The position numbers were made by a program, and so were the translations under genes. Below the pieces are notes generated by a model. The model was not told the DNA's origin and did no database searches. It saw only the letters and a program-made list of their open reading frames with translations. Shown here piece by piece: positions 12,201 to 26,491 of a stretch of 64,000 nucleotides of DNA. This stretch comes from Costus lasius (taxonomy: Eukaryota > Streptophyta > Magnoliopsida > Zingiberales > Costaceae). Every line of letters starts with the position of its first letter. The stretch's first letter is position 1. Where the stretch lies: NCBI GenBank assembly GCA_027563935.2, contig JANVAS020000231.1, positions 10,186,001-10,250,000 on the forward strand, written 5' to 3'.

Positions 12201-12475
12201 CATAAGAAGAAGTTTGAAAAAATGATTAAAATCATGATCAACATCATGATCATGGACAAAATCAATATTAAATTAATATTGCAAAATGATAAATATCAAA
12301 TATGGATCATAATCAAGATCAAGATGAACATCATTAAAAGATCAAGATAAAGATACATATTAATATCAAGATTGAAATCAATATTACCACAGAGATCAAA
12401 ATCGAGTTTAAGATAAATATTAGGAGTAAGATAAAGATGAAGATTATAAGATTAAAATTGAAATCTGAAATAAAA

Positions 12476-12515
12476 ATGAAGATTAAAGGCCAAGATAAAG
12501 ATCATGAACATGGAC
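12476..12515 (+). repeat. Scrambled junction between type-A and type-G domains
   Basis: The monomer starting near 12,162 is normal to AAAAATGAA in half B, then reads GATTAAAGGCCAAGAT, AAAGATCATGAACATGG and continues in the next half A. About 234 bp are lost. The inserted pieces resemble GATTAAAGACCAAGATT of the tail and the ATCATGATC pair of half A, so the join looks patched from nearby repeat text. All monomers before it back to 987 are type A; the following ten are type G. Confidence 0.8.
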
Positions 12516-15500
12516 AAAATCAATATTAAATTAATATTGCAAAATGATAAATATCAAATATGGATCATAATCAAGATCAATATCCTCATCATTAAAAGAT
12601 CAAGATAAAGATAAATATTAATATCAAGATTGAAAATTAATATTACCACAAAGATCAAAATCGAGTTTAAGATGAATATTTGGAGTAAGATAAATATGAA
12701 GATTAGAAGATTAAAACTGAAATCTGAGAACAAAATGAAGATGAAGATAATTATCAAGAATAAGATCAATGTTATAATTAAGAATGAGAATATGATTAAT
12801 AACAATTAAGGCTCATAATCGAGTTCAAAATTTTCATCATGATTAGATTAATATCAATATCAATAACAATATTAAGATTGAAGACCAATATTACAAACAA
12901 GATCAAAATCGAGTTTAAGATTAAGATTAAAAAGAAGATAAAAATGAAAATCAAAAGATGAAGTTTGAAAAAATGATTAAAATCATGATCAACATCATGA
13001 TCATGGACAAAATCAATATTAAATTATTATTGCAAAATGATAAACATCAAATATGGATCATAATCAAGATCAATATCCTCATCATTAAAAGATCAAGATA
13101 AAGATAAATATTAATATCAAGATTGAAAATTAATATTACCACAGAGATCAAAATCGAGTTTAAGATGAATATTAGGAGTAAGATAAATATGAAGATTAGA
13201 AGATTAAAACCGAAATCGGAGATCAAAATGAAGATGAAGATAATTATCAAGAATAACATCAATGTTATAATTAAGAATGAGAATATGATTAACAACAATT
13301 AAGGCTCATAATCGAGTTCAAAATTTTCATCATGATTAGATTAATATCAATATTAATAACAATATTAAGATTGAAGACCAATATTACAAACAAGATCAAA
13401 ATCGAGTTTAAGATTAAGATTAAAAAGATGATAAAGATGAATATCATAAGAAGAAGTTTGAAAAAATGATTAAAATCATTATCAACATCATGATCTTGGA
13501 CAAAATCAATATTAAATTAATATTGCAAAATGATAAACATCAAATATGGATCATAATCAACATCAATATCCTCATCATTAAAAGATCAAGATAAAGATAA
13601 ATATTAATATCAAGATTGAAAATTAATATTACCACAGAGATCGAAATCGAGTTTAAGAAGAATATTAGGAATAAGATAAATATGAAGATTAGAAGATTAA
13701 AACCGAAATCGGAGATCAAAATGAAGATGAAGATAATTATCAAGAATAAGATCAATGTTATAATTAAGAATGAGAATATGATTAATAACAATTAAGGCTC
13801 ATAATCGAGTTCAAAATTTTCATCATGATTAGATTAATATCAATATCAATAACAATATTAAGATTGAAAACCAATATTACAAACAAGATCAAAATCGAGT
13901 TTAAGATTAAGATTAAAAAGAAGATAAAAATGAAAATCAAAAGATGAAGTTTGAAAAAATGATTAAAATCATGATCAACATCATGATCATGGACAAAATC
14001 AATATTAAATTAATATTGCAAAATGATAAACATCAAATATGGATCATAATCAAGATCAATATCCTCATCATTAAAAGATCAAGATAAAGATAAATATTAA
14101 TATCAAGATTGAAAATTAATTTTATCACAGAGATCAAAATCGAGTTTAAGATGAATATTAGGAGTAAGATAAATATGAAGATTAGAAGATTAAAACTGAA
14201 ATCTGAGATCAAAATGAAGATGAAGATAATTATCAAGAATAAGATCAATGTTATAATTAAGAATGAGAATATGATTAATAACAATTAAGGCTCATAATCG
14301 AGTTCAAAATTTTCATCATGATTAGATTAATATCAATATCAATAACAATATTAAGATTGAAGACCAATATTACAAACAAGATCAAAATCGAGTTTAAGAT
14401 TAAGATTAAAAAGAAGATAAAAATGAATATCAAAAGATGAAGTTTGAAAAAATGATTAAAATCATGATCAACATCATGATCATTGACAAAATCAATATTA
14501 AATTAATATTGCAAAATGATAAACATCAAATATGGCTCATAATCAAGATCAATATCCTCATCATTAAAAGATCAAGATAAAGATAAATATTAATATCAAG
14601 ATTGAAAATTAATATTACCACAGAGATCAAAATCGAGTTTAAGATGAATATTAGGAGTAAGATAAATATGAAGATTAGAAGATTAAAACTGAAATCTGAG
14701 ATCAAAATGAAGATGAAGATAATTATCAAGAATAAGATCAATGTTATAATTAAGAATGAGAATATGATTAATAACAATTAAAGCTCATAATCGAGTTCAA
14801 AATTTTCATCATGATTAGATTAATATCAATATTAATAACAATATTAAGATTGAAGACCAATATTACAAACAAGATCAAAATCGAGTTTAAGATTAAGATT
14901 AAAAAAAAGATAAAGATGAATATCATAAGAAGAAGTTTGAAAAAATGATTAAAATCATTATCAACATCATGATCATGGACAAAATCAATATTAAATTAAT
15001 ATTACAAAATGATAAATATCAAATATGGATCATAATCAAGATCAATATCCTCATCATTAAAAGATCAAGATAAAGATAAATATTAATATCAAGATTGAAA
15101 ATTAATATTACCACAGAGATCAAAATCGAGTTTAAGATGAATATTAGGAGTAAGATAAATATGAAGATTAGAAGATTAAAACTGAAATCTGAGATCAAAA
15201 TGAAGATGAAGATAATTATCAAGAATAACATCAATGTTATAATTAAGAATGAGAATATGATTAATAACAATTAAGGCTCATAATCGAGTTCAAAATTTTC
15301 ATCATGATTAGATTAATATCAATATCAATAACAATATTAAGATTGAAGACCAATATTACAAACAAGATCAAAATCGAGTTTAAGATTAAGATTAAAAAGA
15401 TGATAAAGATGAATATCATAAGAAGAAGTTTGAAAAATTGATTAAAATCATTATCAACATCATGATCTTGGACAAAATCAATATTAAATTAATATTGCAA

Positions 15501-17349
15501 AATGATAAACATCAAATATGGATCATAATCAAGATCAATATCCTCATCATTAAAACATCAAGATAAAGATAAATATTAATATCAAGATTGAAAATTAATA
15601 TTACCACAGAGATCAAAATCGAGTTTAAGAAGAATATTAGGAATAAGATAAATATGAAGATTAGAAGATTAAAACCGAAATCGGAGATCAAAATGAAGAT
15701 GAAGATAATTATCAAGAATAAGATCAATGTTATAATTAAGAATGAGAATATGATTAATAACAATTAAGGCTCATAATCGAGTTCAAAATTTTCATCATGA
15801 TTAGATTAATATCAATATCAATAACAATATTCAGATTGAAGACCAATATTACAAACAAGATCAAAATCGAGTTTAAGATTAAGATTAAAAAGAAAATAAA
15901 AATGAATATCAAAAGATGAAGTTTGAAAAAATGATTAAAATCATTATCAACATCATGATCATGGAAAAACTCAATATTAAATTAATATAGCAAAATGATA
16001 AATATCAAATATGGATCATAATCAAGATCAATATCCTCATCATTTAAAGATCAAGATAAAGATAAATATTAATATCAAGATTGAAAATTAATATTACCAC
16101 AGAGATCAAAATCGAGTTTAAGAAGAATATTAGGAATAAGATAAATATGAAGATTAGAAGATTAAAACCGAAATCGGAGATCAAAATGAAGATGAAGATA
16201 ATTATCAAGAATAACATCAATGTTATAATTAAGAATGAGAATATGATTAATAACAATTAGGGCTCATAATCGAGTTCAAAATTTTCATCATGATTAGATT
16301 AATATCAATATCAATAACAATATTTAGATTGAAGACCAATATTACAAACAAGATCAAAATCGAGTTTAAGATTAAGATTAAAAAGATGATAAAGATGAAT
16401 ATCATAAGAAGAAGTTTGAAAAAATGATTAAAATCATTATCAACATCATGATCTTGGACAAAATCAATATTAAATTAATATTGCAAAATGATAAACATCA
16501 AATATGGATCATAATCAAGATCAATATCCTCATCATTAAAACATCAAGATAAAGATAAATATTAATATCAAGATTGAAAATTAATATTACCACAGAGATC
16601 AAAATCGAGTTTAAGAAGAATATTAGGAATAAGATAAATATGAAGATTAGAAGATTAAAACCGAAATCGGAGATCAAAATGAAGATGAAGATAATTATCA
16701 AGAATAACATCAATGTTATAATTAAGAATGAGAATATGATTAATAACAATTAAGGCTCATAATCGAGTTCAAAATTTTCATCATTATTAGATTAATATCA
16801 ATATCAATAACAATATTCAGATTGAAGACCAATATTACAAACAAGATCAAAATCGAGTTTAAGATTAAGATTAAAAATAAAATAAAAATGAATATCAAAA
16901 GATGAAGTTTGAAAAAATGATTAAAATCATTATCAACATCATGATCATGGAAAAAATCAATATTAAATTAATATTGCAAAATGATAAATATCAAATATGG
17001 ATCATAATCAAGATCAATATCCTCATCATTAAAAGATCACGATAAAGATAAATATTAATATCAAGATTGAAAATTAATATTACCACAGAGATCAAAATCG
17101 AGTTTAAGATGAATATTAGGAGTAAGATAAATATGAAGATTAGATGATTAAAACTGAAATCTGAGATCAAAATGAAGATGAAGATAATTATCAAGAATAA
17201 GATCAATGTTATAATTAAGAATGAGAATATGATTAATAACAATTAAGGCTCATAATCGAGTTCAAAATTTTCATCATGATTAGATTAATATCAATATCAA
17301 TAACAATATTAAGATTGAAGACCAATATTACAAACAAGATCAAAATCGA
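12490..17349 (+). repeat. Type-G monomer domain
   Basis: About ten consecutive monomers with the G tail (GAATATGATT, AAGGCTCAT, TAGATTAAT, ATAACAAT, GAAGACCAATATT). A subtype with AAGAAGAATATTAGGAATAAG appears here (13,657; 15,629; 16,122; 16,615) and recurs up to about 33 kb but not outside 13.5-33 kb. The monomer at 14,392-14,884 is recombinant: it has GAATATGATT but then AAAGCTCAT. Confidence 0.8.
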
Positions 17350-20300
17350 GTTTAAGATTAAGATTAAAAAGAAGATAAAAATGAATATCAAAAGATGAAG
17401 TTTGAAAAAATGATTAAAATCATGATCAACATCATGATCATGGACAAAATCAATATTAAATTAATATTGCAAAATGATAAACATCAAATATGGATCATAA
17501 TCAAGATCAACAACCTCATCATTAAAACATCAAGATAAAGATAAATATTAATATCTAGATTGAAAATCAATATTACCACAGAGATCAAAATCGAGTTTAA
17601 GATGAATATTAGGAGTAAGATAAATATGAAGATTAGAAGATTAAAACTGAAATCTGAGATCAAAATGAAGATGAAGATAATTATCAAGAATAAGATCAAT
17701 GTTATAATTAAGAATGAGAATAAGATTAATAACAATTAAAGCTCATAATCGAGTTCAAAATTTTCATCATGATTAGATCAATATCAATATCAATAAAAAT
17801 ATTAAGATTAAAGACCAAGATTATAAACAAGATCAAAACAGAGTTTAAGATTAAGATTAAAAAGAAGATAAAGATGAATATCATAAGAAGAAGTTTGAAA
17901 AAATGATTAAAATCATGATCAACATCATGATCATGGACAAAATCAATATTAAATTAATATTGCAAAATGATAAATATCAAATATGGATCATAATCAAGAT
18001 CAAAATCCTCATCATTAAAAGATCAAGATAAAGATAAATACTAATATCAAGATTGAAAATCAATATTACCACAGAGATCAAAATCGAGTTTAAGAAGAAT
18101 ATTAGGAGTAAGATAAATATGAAGATTAGAAGATTAAAACTAAAATCTGAGATCAAAATGAAGATGAAGATAATTATCAAGAATAACATCAATGTTATAA
18201 TTAAGAATGAGAATATGATTAATAACAATTAGGGCTCATAATCGAGTTCAAAATTTTCATCATGATTAGATTAATATCAATATCAATAACAATATTCAGA
18301 TTGAAGACCAATATTACAAACAAGATCAAAATCGAGTTTAAGATTAAGATTAAAAAGAAGATAAAAATGAATATCAAAAGACGAAGTTTGAAAAAATGAT
18401 TAAAATCATTATCAACATCATGATCATGGAAAAAATCAATATTAAATTAATATTGCAAAATGATAAATATCAAATATGGATCATAATCAAGATCAATATC
18501 CTCATCATTAAAAGATCAAGATAAGGATAAATATTAATATCAAGATTGAAAATTAATATTACCACAGAGATCAAAATCGAGTTTAAGATGAATATTAGGA
18601 GTAAGATAAATATGAAGATTAGAAGATTAAAACTGAAATCTGAGATCAAAATGAAGATGAAGATAATTATCAAGAATAAGATCAATGTTATAATTAAGAA
18701 TGAGAATATGATTAATAACAATTAAGGCTCATAATCGAGTTCAAAATTTTCATCATGAGTAGATTAATATCAATATCAATAACAATATTAAGATTGAAGA
18801 CCAATATTACAAACAAGATCAAAATCGAGTTTAAGATTAAGATTAAAAAGAAGATAAAGATGAATATCATAAGAAGAAGTTTGAAAAAATGATTAAAATC
18901 ATTATCAACATCATGATCATGGACAAAATCAATATTAAATTAATATTACAAAATGATAAATATCAAATATGGATCATAATCAAGATCAATATCCTCATCA
19001 TTAAAAGATCAAGATAAAGATAAATATTAATATCAAGATTGAAAATCAATATTACCACAGAGATCAAAATCGAGTTTAAGATTAAGATTAAAAAGAAGAT
19101 AAAAATGAATATCAAAAGATGACGTTTGAAAAAATGATTAAAATCATGATCAACATCATGATCATAGACAAAATCAATATTAAATTTATATTGCAAAATG
19201 ATAAATATCAAATATGGATCATAATCAAGATCAATATCCTCATCATCAAAAGATCAAGATAAAGATAAATATTAATATCAAGATTGAAAATTAATATTAC
19301 CACAAAGATCAAAATTGAGTTTAAGATGAATATTAGGAGTAAGATAAAGATGAAGATTATAAGATTAAAACTGAAATCTGAGATAAAAATGAAGATAAAG
19401 ATAATTATCAATAATAAGATCAATGTTATAATTAATAATGAGAATAAGATTAATAACAATTAAATCTCATAATCGAGTTCAAAATTTTCATCATGATTAG
19501 ATCAATATCAATATCAATAAAAATATTAAGATTAAAGACCAAGATTACAAACAAGATCAAAATTGAGTTTAAGATTAAGATTAAAAAGAAGATAAAGATG
19601 AATATCAAAAGATGAAGTTTGAAAAAATGATTAAAATCATGATCAACATCATGATCATGGACAAAATCAATATTAAATTAATATCGCAAAATGATAAATA
19701 TCAAATATGGATCATAATCAAGATCAATATCCTCATCATTAAAAGATCAAGATAAAGATAAATATTAATATCAAGATTGAAAATTAATATTACCACAGAG
19801 ATCAAAATTGAGTTTAAGATGAATATTAGGAGTAAGATAAATATGAAGATTAGAAGATTAAAACTGAAATCTGAGATAAAAATGAAGATAAAGATAATTA
19901 TCAATAATAAGATCAATGTTATAATTAAGAATGAGAATAAGATTAATAACAATTAAAGCTCATAATCGAGTTCAAAATTTTCATCATGATTAGATCAATA
20001 TCAATATCAATAAAAATATTAAGATTAAAGACCAAGATTACAAACAAGATCAAAACAGAGTTTAAGATTAAGATTAAAAAGAAGATAAAGATGAATATCA
20101 TAAGAAGAAGTTTGAAAAAATGATTAAAATCATGATCAACATCATGATCATGGACAAAATCAATATTAAATTAATATTGCAAAATGATAAATATCAAATA
20201 TGGATCATAATCAAGATCAAAATCCTCATCATTAAAAGATCAAGATAAAGATAAATACTAATATCAAGATTGAAAATCAATATTACCACAGAGATCAAAA

Positions 20301-23300
20301 TCGAGTTTAAGAAGAATATTAGGAGTAAGATAAATATGAAGATTAGAAGATTAAAACTAAAATCTGAGATCAAAATGAAGATGAAGATAATTATCAAGAA
20401 TAAGATCAATGTTATAATTAAGAATGAGAATATGATTAATAACAATTAAGGCTGATAATCGAGTTCAAAATTTTCATCATCATTAGATTAATATCAATAT
20501 CAATAACAATATTAAGATTGAAGACCAATATTACAAACAAGATCAAAATCGAGTTTAAGATTAAGATTAAAAAGATGATAAAGATGAATATCATAAGAAG
20601 AAGTTTGAAAAAATGATTAAAATCATTATCAACATCATGATCTTGGACAAAATCAATATTAAATTAATATTGCAAAATGATAAACATCAAATATGGATCA
20701 TAATCAAGATCAATATCCTCATCATTAAAAGATCAAGATAAAGATAAATATTAATATCAAGATTGAAAATCAATATTACCACAGAGATCAAAATCGAGTT
20801 TAAGAAGAATATTAGGAGTAAGATAAATATGAAGATTAGAAGATTAAAACTGAAATCTGAGATCAAAATGAAGATGAAGATAATTATCAAGAATAAGATC
20901 AATGTTATAATTAAGAATGAGAATATGATTAATAACAATTAAGGCTCATAATCGAGTTCAAAATTTTCATCATGATTAGATTAATATCAATATCAATAAC
21001 AATATTAAGATTGAAGACCAATATTACAAACAAGATCAAAATCGAGTTTAAGATTAAGATTAAAAAGATGATAAAGATGAATATCATAAGAAGAAGTTTG
21101 AAAAAATGATTAAAATCATTATCAACATCATGATCTTGGACAAAATCAATATTAAATTAATATTGCAAAATGATAAACATCAAATATGGATCATAATCAA
21201 GATCAATATCCTCATCATTCAAAGATCAAGATAAAGATAAATATTAATATCAAGATTGAAAATTAATATTACCACAGAGATCAAAATCGAGTTTAAGAAG
21301 AATATTAGGAATAAGATAAATTGAAGATTAGAAGATTAAAATCGAAATCGGAGATCAAAATGAAGATGAAGATAATTATCAAGAATAATATCAATGTTAT
21401 AATTAAGAATGAGAATATGATTAATAACAATTAAGGCTCATAATCGAGTTCAAAATTTTCATCATGATTAGATCAATATCAATATCAATAAAAATATTAA
21501 GATTAAAGACCAAGATTACAAACAAGATCAAAACAGAGTTTAAGATTAAGATTAAAAAGAAGATAAAGATGAATATCATAAGAAGAAGTTTGAAAAAATG
21601 ATTAAAATCATGATCAACATCATGATCATGGACAAAATCAATATTAAATTAATATTGCAAAATGATAAATATCAATTATGGATCATAATCAAGATCAATA
21701 TCCTCATCATTAAAAGATCAAGATAAAGATAAATATTAATATCAAGATTGAAAATCAATATTACCACAGAGATCAAAATCGAGTTTAAGAAGAATATTAG
21801 GAGTAAGATAAATATGAAGATTAGAAAATTAAAACTGAAATCTGAGATCAAAATGAAGATGAAGATAATTATCAAGAATAAGATCAATGTTATAATTAAG
21901 AATGAGAATATGATTAATAACAATTAAGGCTCATAATCGAGTTAAAAATTTTCATCATGATTAGATTAATATCAATATCAATAACAATATTAAGATTGAA
22001 GACCAATATTACAAACAAGATCAAAATCGAGTTTAAGATTAAGATTAAAAAGATGATAAAGATGAATATCATAAGAAGAAGTTTGAAAAAATGATTAAAA
22101 TCATTATCAACATCATGATCTTGGACAAAATCAATATTAAATTAATATTGCAAAATGATAAACATCAAATATGGATCATAATCAAGATCAATATCCTCAT
22201 CATTAAAAGATCAAGATAAAGATAAATATTAATATCAAGATTGAAAATTAATATTACCACAGAGATCAAAATCGAGTTTAAGAAGAATATTAGGAATAAG
22301 ATAAATATGAAGATTAGAAGATTAAAACCGAAATCGGAGATCAAAATGAAGATGAAGATAATTATCAAGAATAACATCAATGTTATAATTAAGAATGAGA
22401 ATATGATTAATAACAATTAAGGCTCATAATCGAGTTCAAAATTTTCCTCATGATTAGATTAATATCAATATCAATAACAATATTCAGATTGAAGACCAAT
22501 ATTACAAACAAGATCAAAATCGAGTTTAAGATTAAGATTAAAAAGAAGATAAAAATGAATATCAAAAGATGAAGTTTGAAAAAATGATTAAAATCATTAT
22601 CAACATCATGATCATGGAAAAAATCAATATTTAATTAATACTGCAAAATGATAAATATCAAATATGGATCATAATCAAGATCAATATCCTCATCATTAAA
22701 AGATCAAGATAAGGATAAATATTAATATCAAGATTGAAAATTAATATTACCACAGAGATCAAAATCGAGTTTAAGATGAATATTAGGAGTAAGATAAATA
22801 TGAAGATTAGAAGATTAAAACTGAAATCTGAGATCAAAATGAAGATGAAGATAATTATCAAGAATAAGATCAATGTTATAATTAAGAATGAGAATATGAT
22901 TAATAACAAGTAAGGCTCATAATCGAGTTCAAAATTTTCATCATGAGTAGATTAATATCAATATCAATAACAATATTAAGATTGAAGACCAATATTACAA
23001 ACAAGATCAAAATCGAGTTTAAGATTAAGATTAAAAAGAAGATAAAAATGAATATCAAAAGATGAAGTTTGAAAAAATGATTAAAATCATGATCAACATC
23101 ATGATCATAGACAAAATCAATATTAAATTTATATTGCAAAATGATAAATATCAAATATGGATCATAATCAAGATCAATATCCTCATCATTAAAAGATCAA
23201 GATAAAGATACATATTAATATCAAGATTGAAATCAATATTACCACAGAGAGTAAAATCGAGTTTAAGATGAATATTAGGAGTAAGATAAATATGAAGATT

Positions 23301-25320
23301 AGAAGATTAAAACTGAAATCTGAGATCAAAATGAAGATGAAGATAATTTATCAAGAATAAGATCAATGTTATAATTAAGAATGAGAATAAGATTAATAAC
23401 AATTAAAGCTCATAATCGAGTTCTAAATTTTCATCATGATTAGATCAATATCAATATCAATAAAAATATTAAGATTAAAGACCAAGATTACAAACAAAAT
23501 CAAAATTGAGTTTAAGATTAAGATTAAAAAGAAGATAAAGATGAATATCAAAAGATGAAGTTTGAAAAAATGATTAAAATCATGATCAACATCATGATCA
23601 TGGACAAAATCAATATTAAATTAATATTGCAAAATGATAAACATCAAATATGGATCATAATCAAGATCAATATCCTCATCATTAAAAGATCAAGATAAAG
23701 ATAAATATTAATATCAAGATTGAAAATTAATATTACCACAGAGATCAAAATTGAGTTTAAGATGAATATTAGGAGTAAGATAAATATGAAGATTAGAAGA
23801 TTAAAACCGAAATCGGAGATCAAAATGAAGATAAAGATAATTATCAAGAATAAGATCAATGTTATAATTAAGAATGAGAATATGATTAATAACAATTAAA
23901 GCTCATAATCGAGTTCAAAATTTTCATCATGATTAGATCAATATCAATATCAATAAAAATATTAAGATTAAAGACCAAGATTACAAACAAGATCAAAATC
24001 GAGTTTAAGATTAAGATTAAAAAGAAGATAAAGATGAATATCATAAGAAGAAGTTTGAAAAAATGATTAATATCATGATCAACATCATGATCATGGACGA
24101 AATCTATATTAAATTAATATTGCAAAATGATAAATATCAAATATGGATCATAATCAAGATCAATATCCTCATCATTAAAAGATCAAGATAAGGATACATA
24201 TTAATATCAAGATTGAAAATTAATATTACCACAGAGATCAAAATCGAGTTTAAGATGAATATTAGGAGTAAGATAAATATGAAGATTAGAAGATTAAAAC
24301 TGAAATATGAGATCAAAATGAAGATGAAGATAATTATCAAGAATAAGATCAATGTTATAATTAAGAATGAGAATAAGATTAATAACAATTAAAGCTAATA
24401 ATCGAGTTCAAAATTTTCATCATGATTAGATTAATATCAATATCAATAAAAATATTAAGATTAAAGACCAAGATTACAAACAAAATCAAAATTGAGTTTA
24501 AGATTAAGATTAAAAAGAAGATAAAGATGAATATCAAAAGATGAAGTTTGAAAAAATGATTAAAATCATTATCAACATCATGATCATGGAAAAAATCAAT
24601 ATTTAATTAATATTGCAAAATGATAAATATCAAATATGAATCATAGTCAAGATCAATATCCTCATCATTAAAAGATCAAGATAAGGATAAATATTAATAT
24701 CAAGATTGAAAATTAATATTACCACAGAGATCAAAATCGAGTTTAAGATGAATATTAGGAGTAAGATAAATATGAAGATTAGAAGATTAAAACTGAAATC
24801 TGAGATCAAAATGAAGATGAAGATAATTATCAAGAATAAGATCAATGTTATAATTAAGAATGAGAATATGATTAATAACAATTAAGGCTCATAATCGAGT
24901 TCAAAATTTTCATCATGATTAGATTAATATCAATATCAATAACAATATTAAGATTGAAGACCAATATTACAAACAAGATCAAAATCGAGTTTAAGATTAA
25001 GATTAAAAAGAAGATAAAAATGAATATCAAAAGATGAAGTTTGAAAAAATGATTAAAATCATGATCAACATCATGATCATAGACAAAATCAATATTAAAT
25101 TTATATTGCAAAATGATAAATATCAAATATGGATCATAATCAAGATCAATATCCTCATCATTAAAAGATCAAGATAAAGATACATATTAATATCAAGATT
25201 GAAATCAATATTACCACAGAGAGTAAAATCGAGTTTAAGATGAATATTAGGAGTAAGATAAATATGAAGATTAGAAGATTAAAACTGAAATCTGAGATCA
25301 AAATGAAGATGAAGATAATT
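15896..25320 (+). repeat. 9.4-kb duplicated segment, copy 1
   Basis: Matches 26,492-35,916 at a constant shift of 10,596 bp. I compared rare single-copy variants at, among others, 15,964 (GAAAAACTC), 16,258 (TTAGGGCTC), 16,870 (AAAATAAAATAAAAATG), 18,380 (AAGACGAAG), 19,464 (AAATCTCAT), 19,684 (ATATCGC), 20,450 (GGCTGATAATC), 21,319 (ATAAATTGAAG), 21,945 (GTTAAAAATTTT), 22,445 (TTCCTCATG), 22,910 (AACAAGTAAGG), 23,421 (GTTCTAAAT), 24,096 (GACGAAATCTATATT) and 24,638 (ATGAATCATAGTC). All recur in copy 2 and I found no mismatch. The left edge is set by AGAAAATAAA against AGAAGATAAA at 15,895, the right edge by AATTATC against AATTTATC after 25,320. Confidence 0.92.
18829..19073 (+). repeat. Lone 245-bp half monomer (half A only), copy 1
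   Basis: Half A is complete to GATCAAAATCGA, and the next GTTTAAG at 19,074 already opens the following half A (GTTTAAGATTAAGATTAAAA). Exactly one half B (248 bp) is missing. The join falls inside the shared tail GATCAAAATCGAGTTTAAG that ends both halves. This is what homologous exchange between half A and half B would leave. Confidence 0.88.
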
Positions 25321-26491
25321 ATCAAGAATAACATCAATGTTATAATTAAGAATGAGAATATGATTAATAACAATTAGGGCTCATAATCGAGTTCAAAATT
25401 TTCATCATGATTAGATTAATATCAATATCAATAACAATATTTAGATTGAAGACCAATATTACAAACAAGATCAAAATCGAGTTTAAGATTAAGATTAAAA
25501 AGATGATAAAGATGAATATCATAAGAAGAAGTTTGAAAAAATGATTAAAATCATTATCAACATCATGATCTTGGACAAAATCAATATTAAATTAATATTG
25601 CAAAATGATAAACATCAAATATGGATCATAATCAAGATCAATATCCTCATCATTAAAACATCAAGATAAAGATAAATATTAATATCAAGATTGAAAATTA
25701 ATATTACCACAGAGATCAAAATCGAGTTTAAGAAGAATATTAGGAATAAGATAAATATGAAGATTAGAAGATTAAAACCGAAATCGGAGATCAAAATGAA
25801 GATGAAGATAATTATCAAGAATAACATCAATGTTATAATTAAGAATGAGAATATGATTAATAACAATTAAGGCTCATAATCGAGTTCAAAATTTTCATCA
25901 TTATTAGATTAATATCAATATCAATAACAATATTCAGATTGAAGACCAATATTACAAACAAGATCAAAATCGAGTTTAAGATTAAGATTAAAAATAAAAT
26001 AAAAATGAATATCAAAAGATGAAGTTTGAAAAAATGATTAAAATCATTATCAACATCATGATCATGGAAAAACTCAATATTAAATTAATATAGCAAAATG
26101 ATAAATATCAAATATGGATCATAATCAAGATCAATATCCTCATCATTTAAAGATCAAGATAAAGATAAATATTAATATCAAGATTGAAAATTAATATTAC
26201 CACAGAGATCAAAATCGAGTTTAAGATGAATATTAGGAGTAAGATAAATATGAAGATTAGAAGATTAAAACTGAAATATGAGATCAAAATGAAGATGAAG
26301 ATAATTATCAAGAATAAGATCAATGTTATAATTAAGAATGAGAATATGATTAATAACAATTAAGGCTCATAATCGAGTTCAAAATTTTCATCATGATTAG
26401 ATTAATATCAATATCAATAACAATATTAAGATTGAAGACCAATATTACAAACAAGAACAAAATCGAGTTTAAGATTAAGATTAAAAAGAAG
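25321..26491 (+). repeat. Mosaic segment between the two 9.4-kb copies
   Basis: From 25,321 to about 26,040 it matches 16,204-16,920 (shift 9,117) and 26,800-27,520 (shift 1,479), including TTAGGGCTC and AAAATAAAATAAAAATG. From about 26,041 to 26,200 it instead matches 15,925-16,080 and 26,521-26,680, including GAAAAACTC and TTAATATAGC. The following half B, with CTGAAATATGAGATC, differs from both. It is thus stitched from neighbouring monomers. Confidence 0.75.

Larger units (their letters stand above)
987..12490 (+). repeat. Left domain of type-A monomers
   Basis: Monomers from 987 to the junction near 12,490 carry the type-A tail: GAATAAGATT, AAAGCTCAT, TAGATCAAT, ATAAAAATATT and AAAGACCAAGATT. 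Many also carry AAAGTTGAAGATTATAAG in half B, a subtype confined to this domain plus one copy at 62,191-62,683. Several have ATCTTTAAAAATATT in the tail (2,412; 4,852; 7,674; 9,152; 9,645; 11,617). Most small and large deletions of the window are also in this domain. Confidence 0.85.

Noticed and set aside
18963..19211. Alternative minus-strand frame with His/Asp-rich start (also near 22,900, 24,872, 29,559, 33,496, 35,468 and 37,440)
   Set aside because: It arises from the half-monomer join, or where TTTATATTG replaces TTAATATTG and removes a stop. The His-Asp stretch is simply the ATCATGATC tandem pair read on the minus strand.
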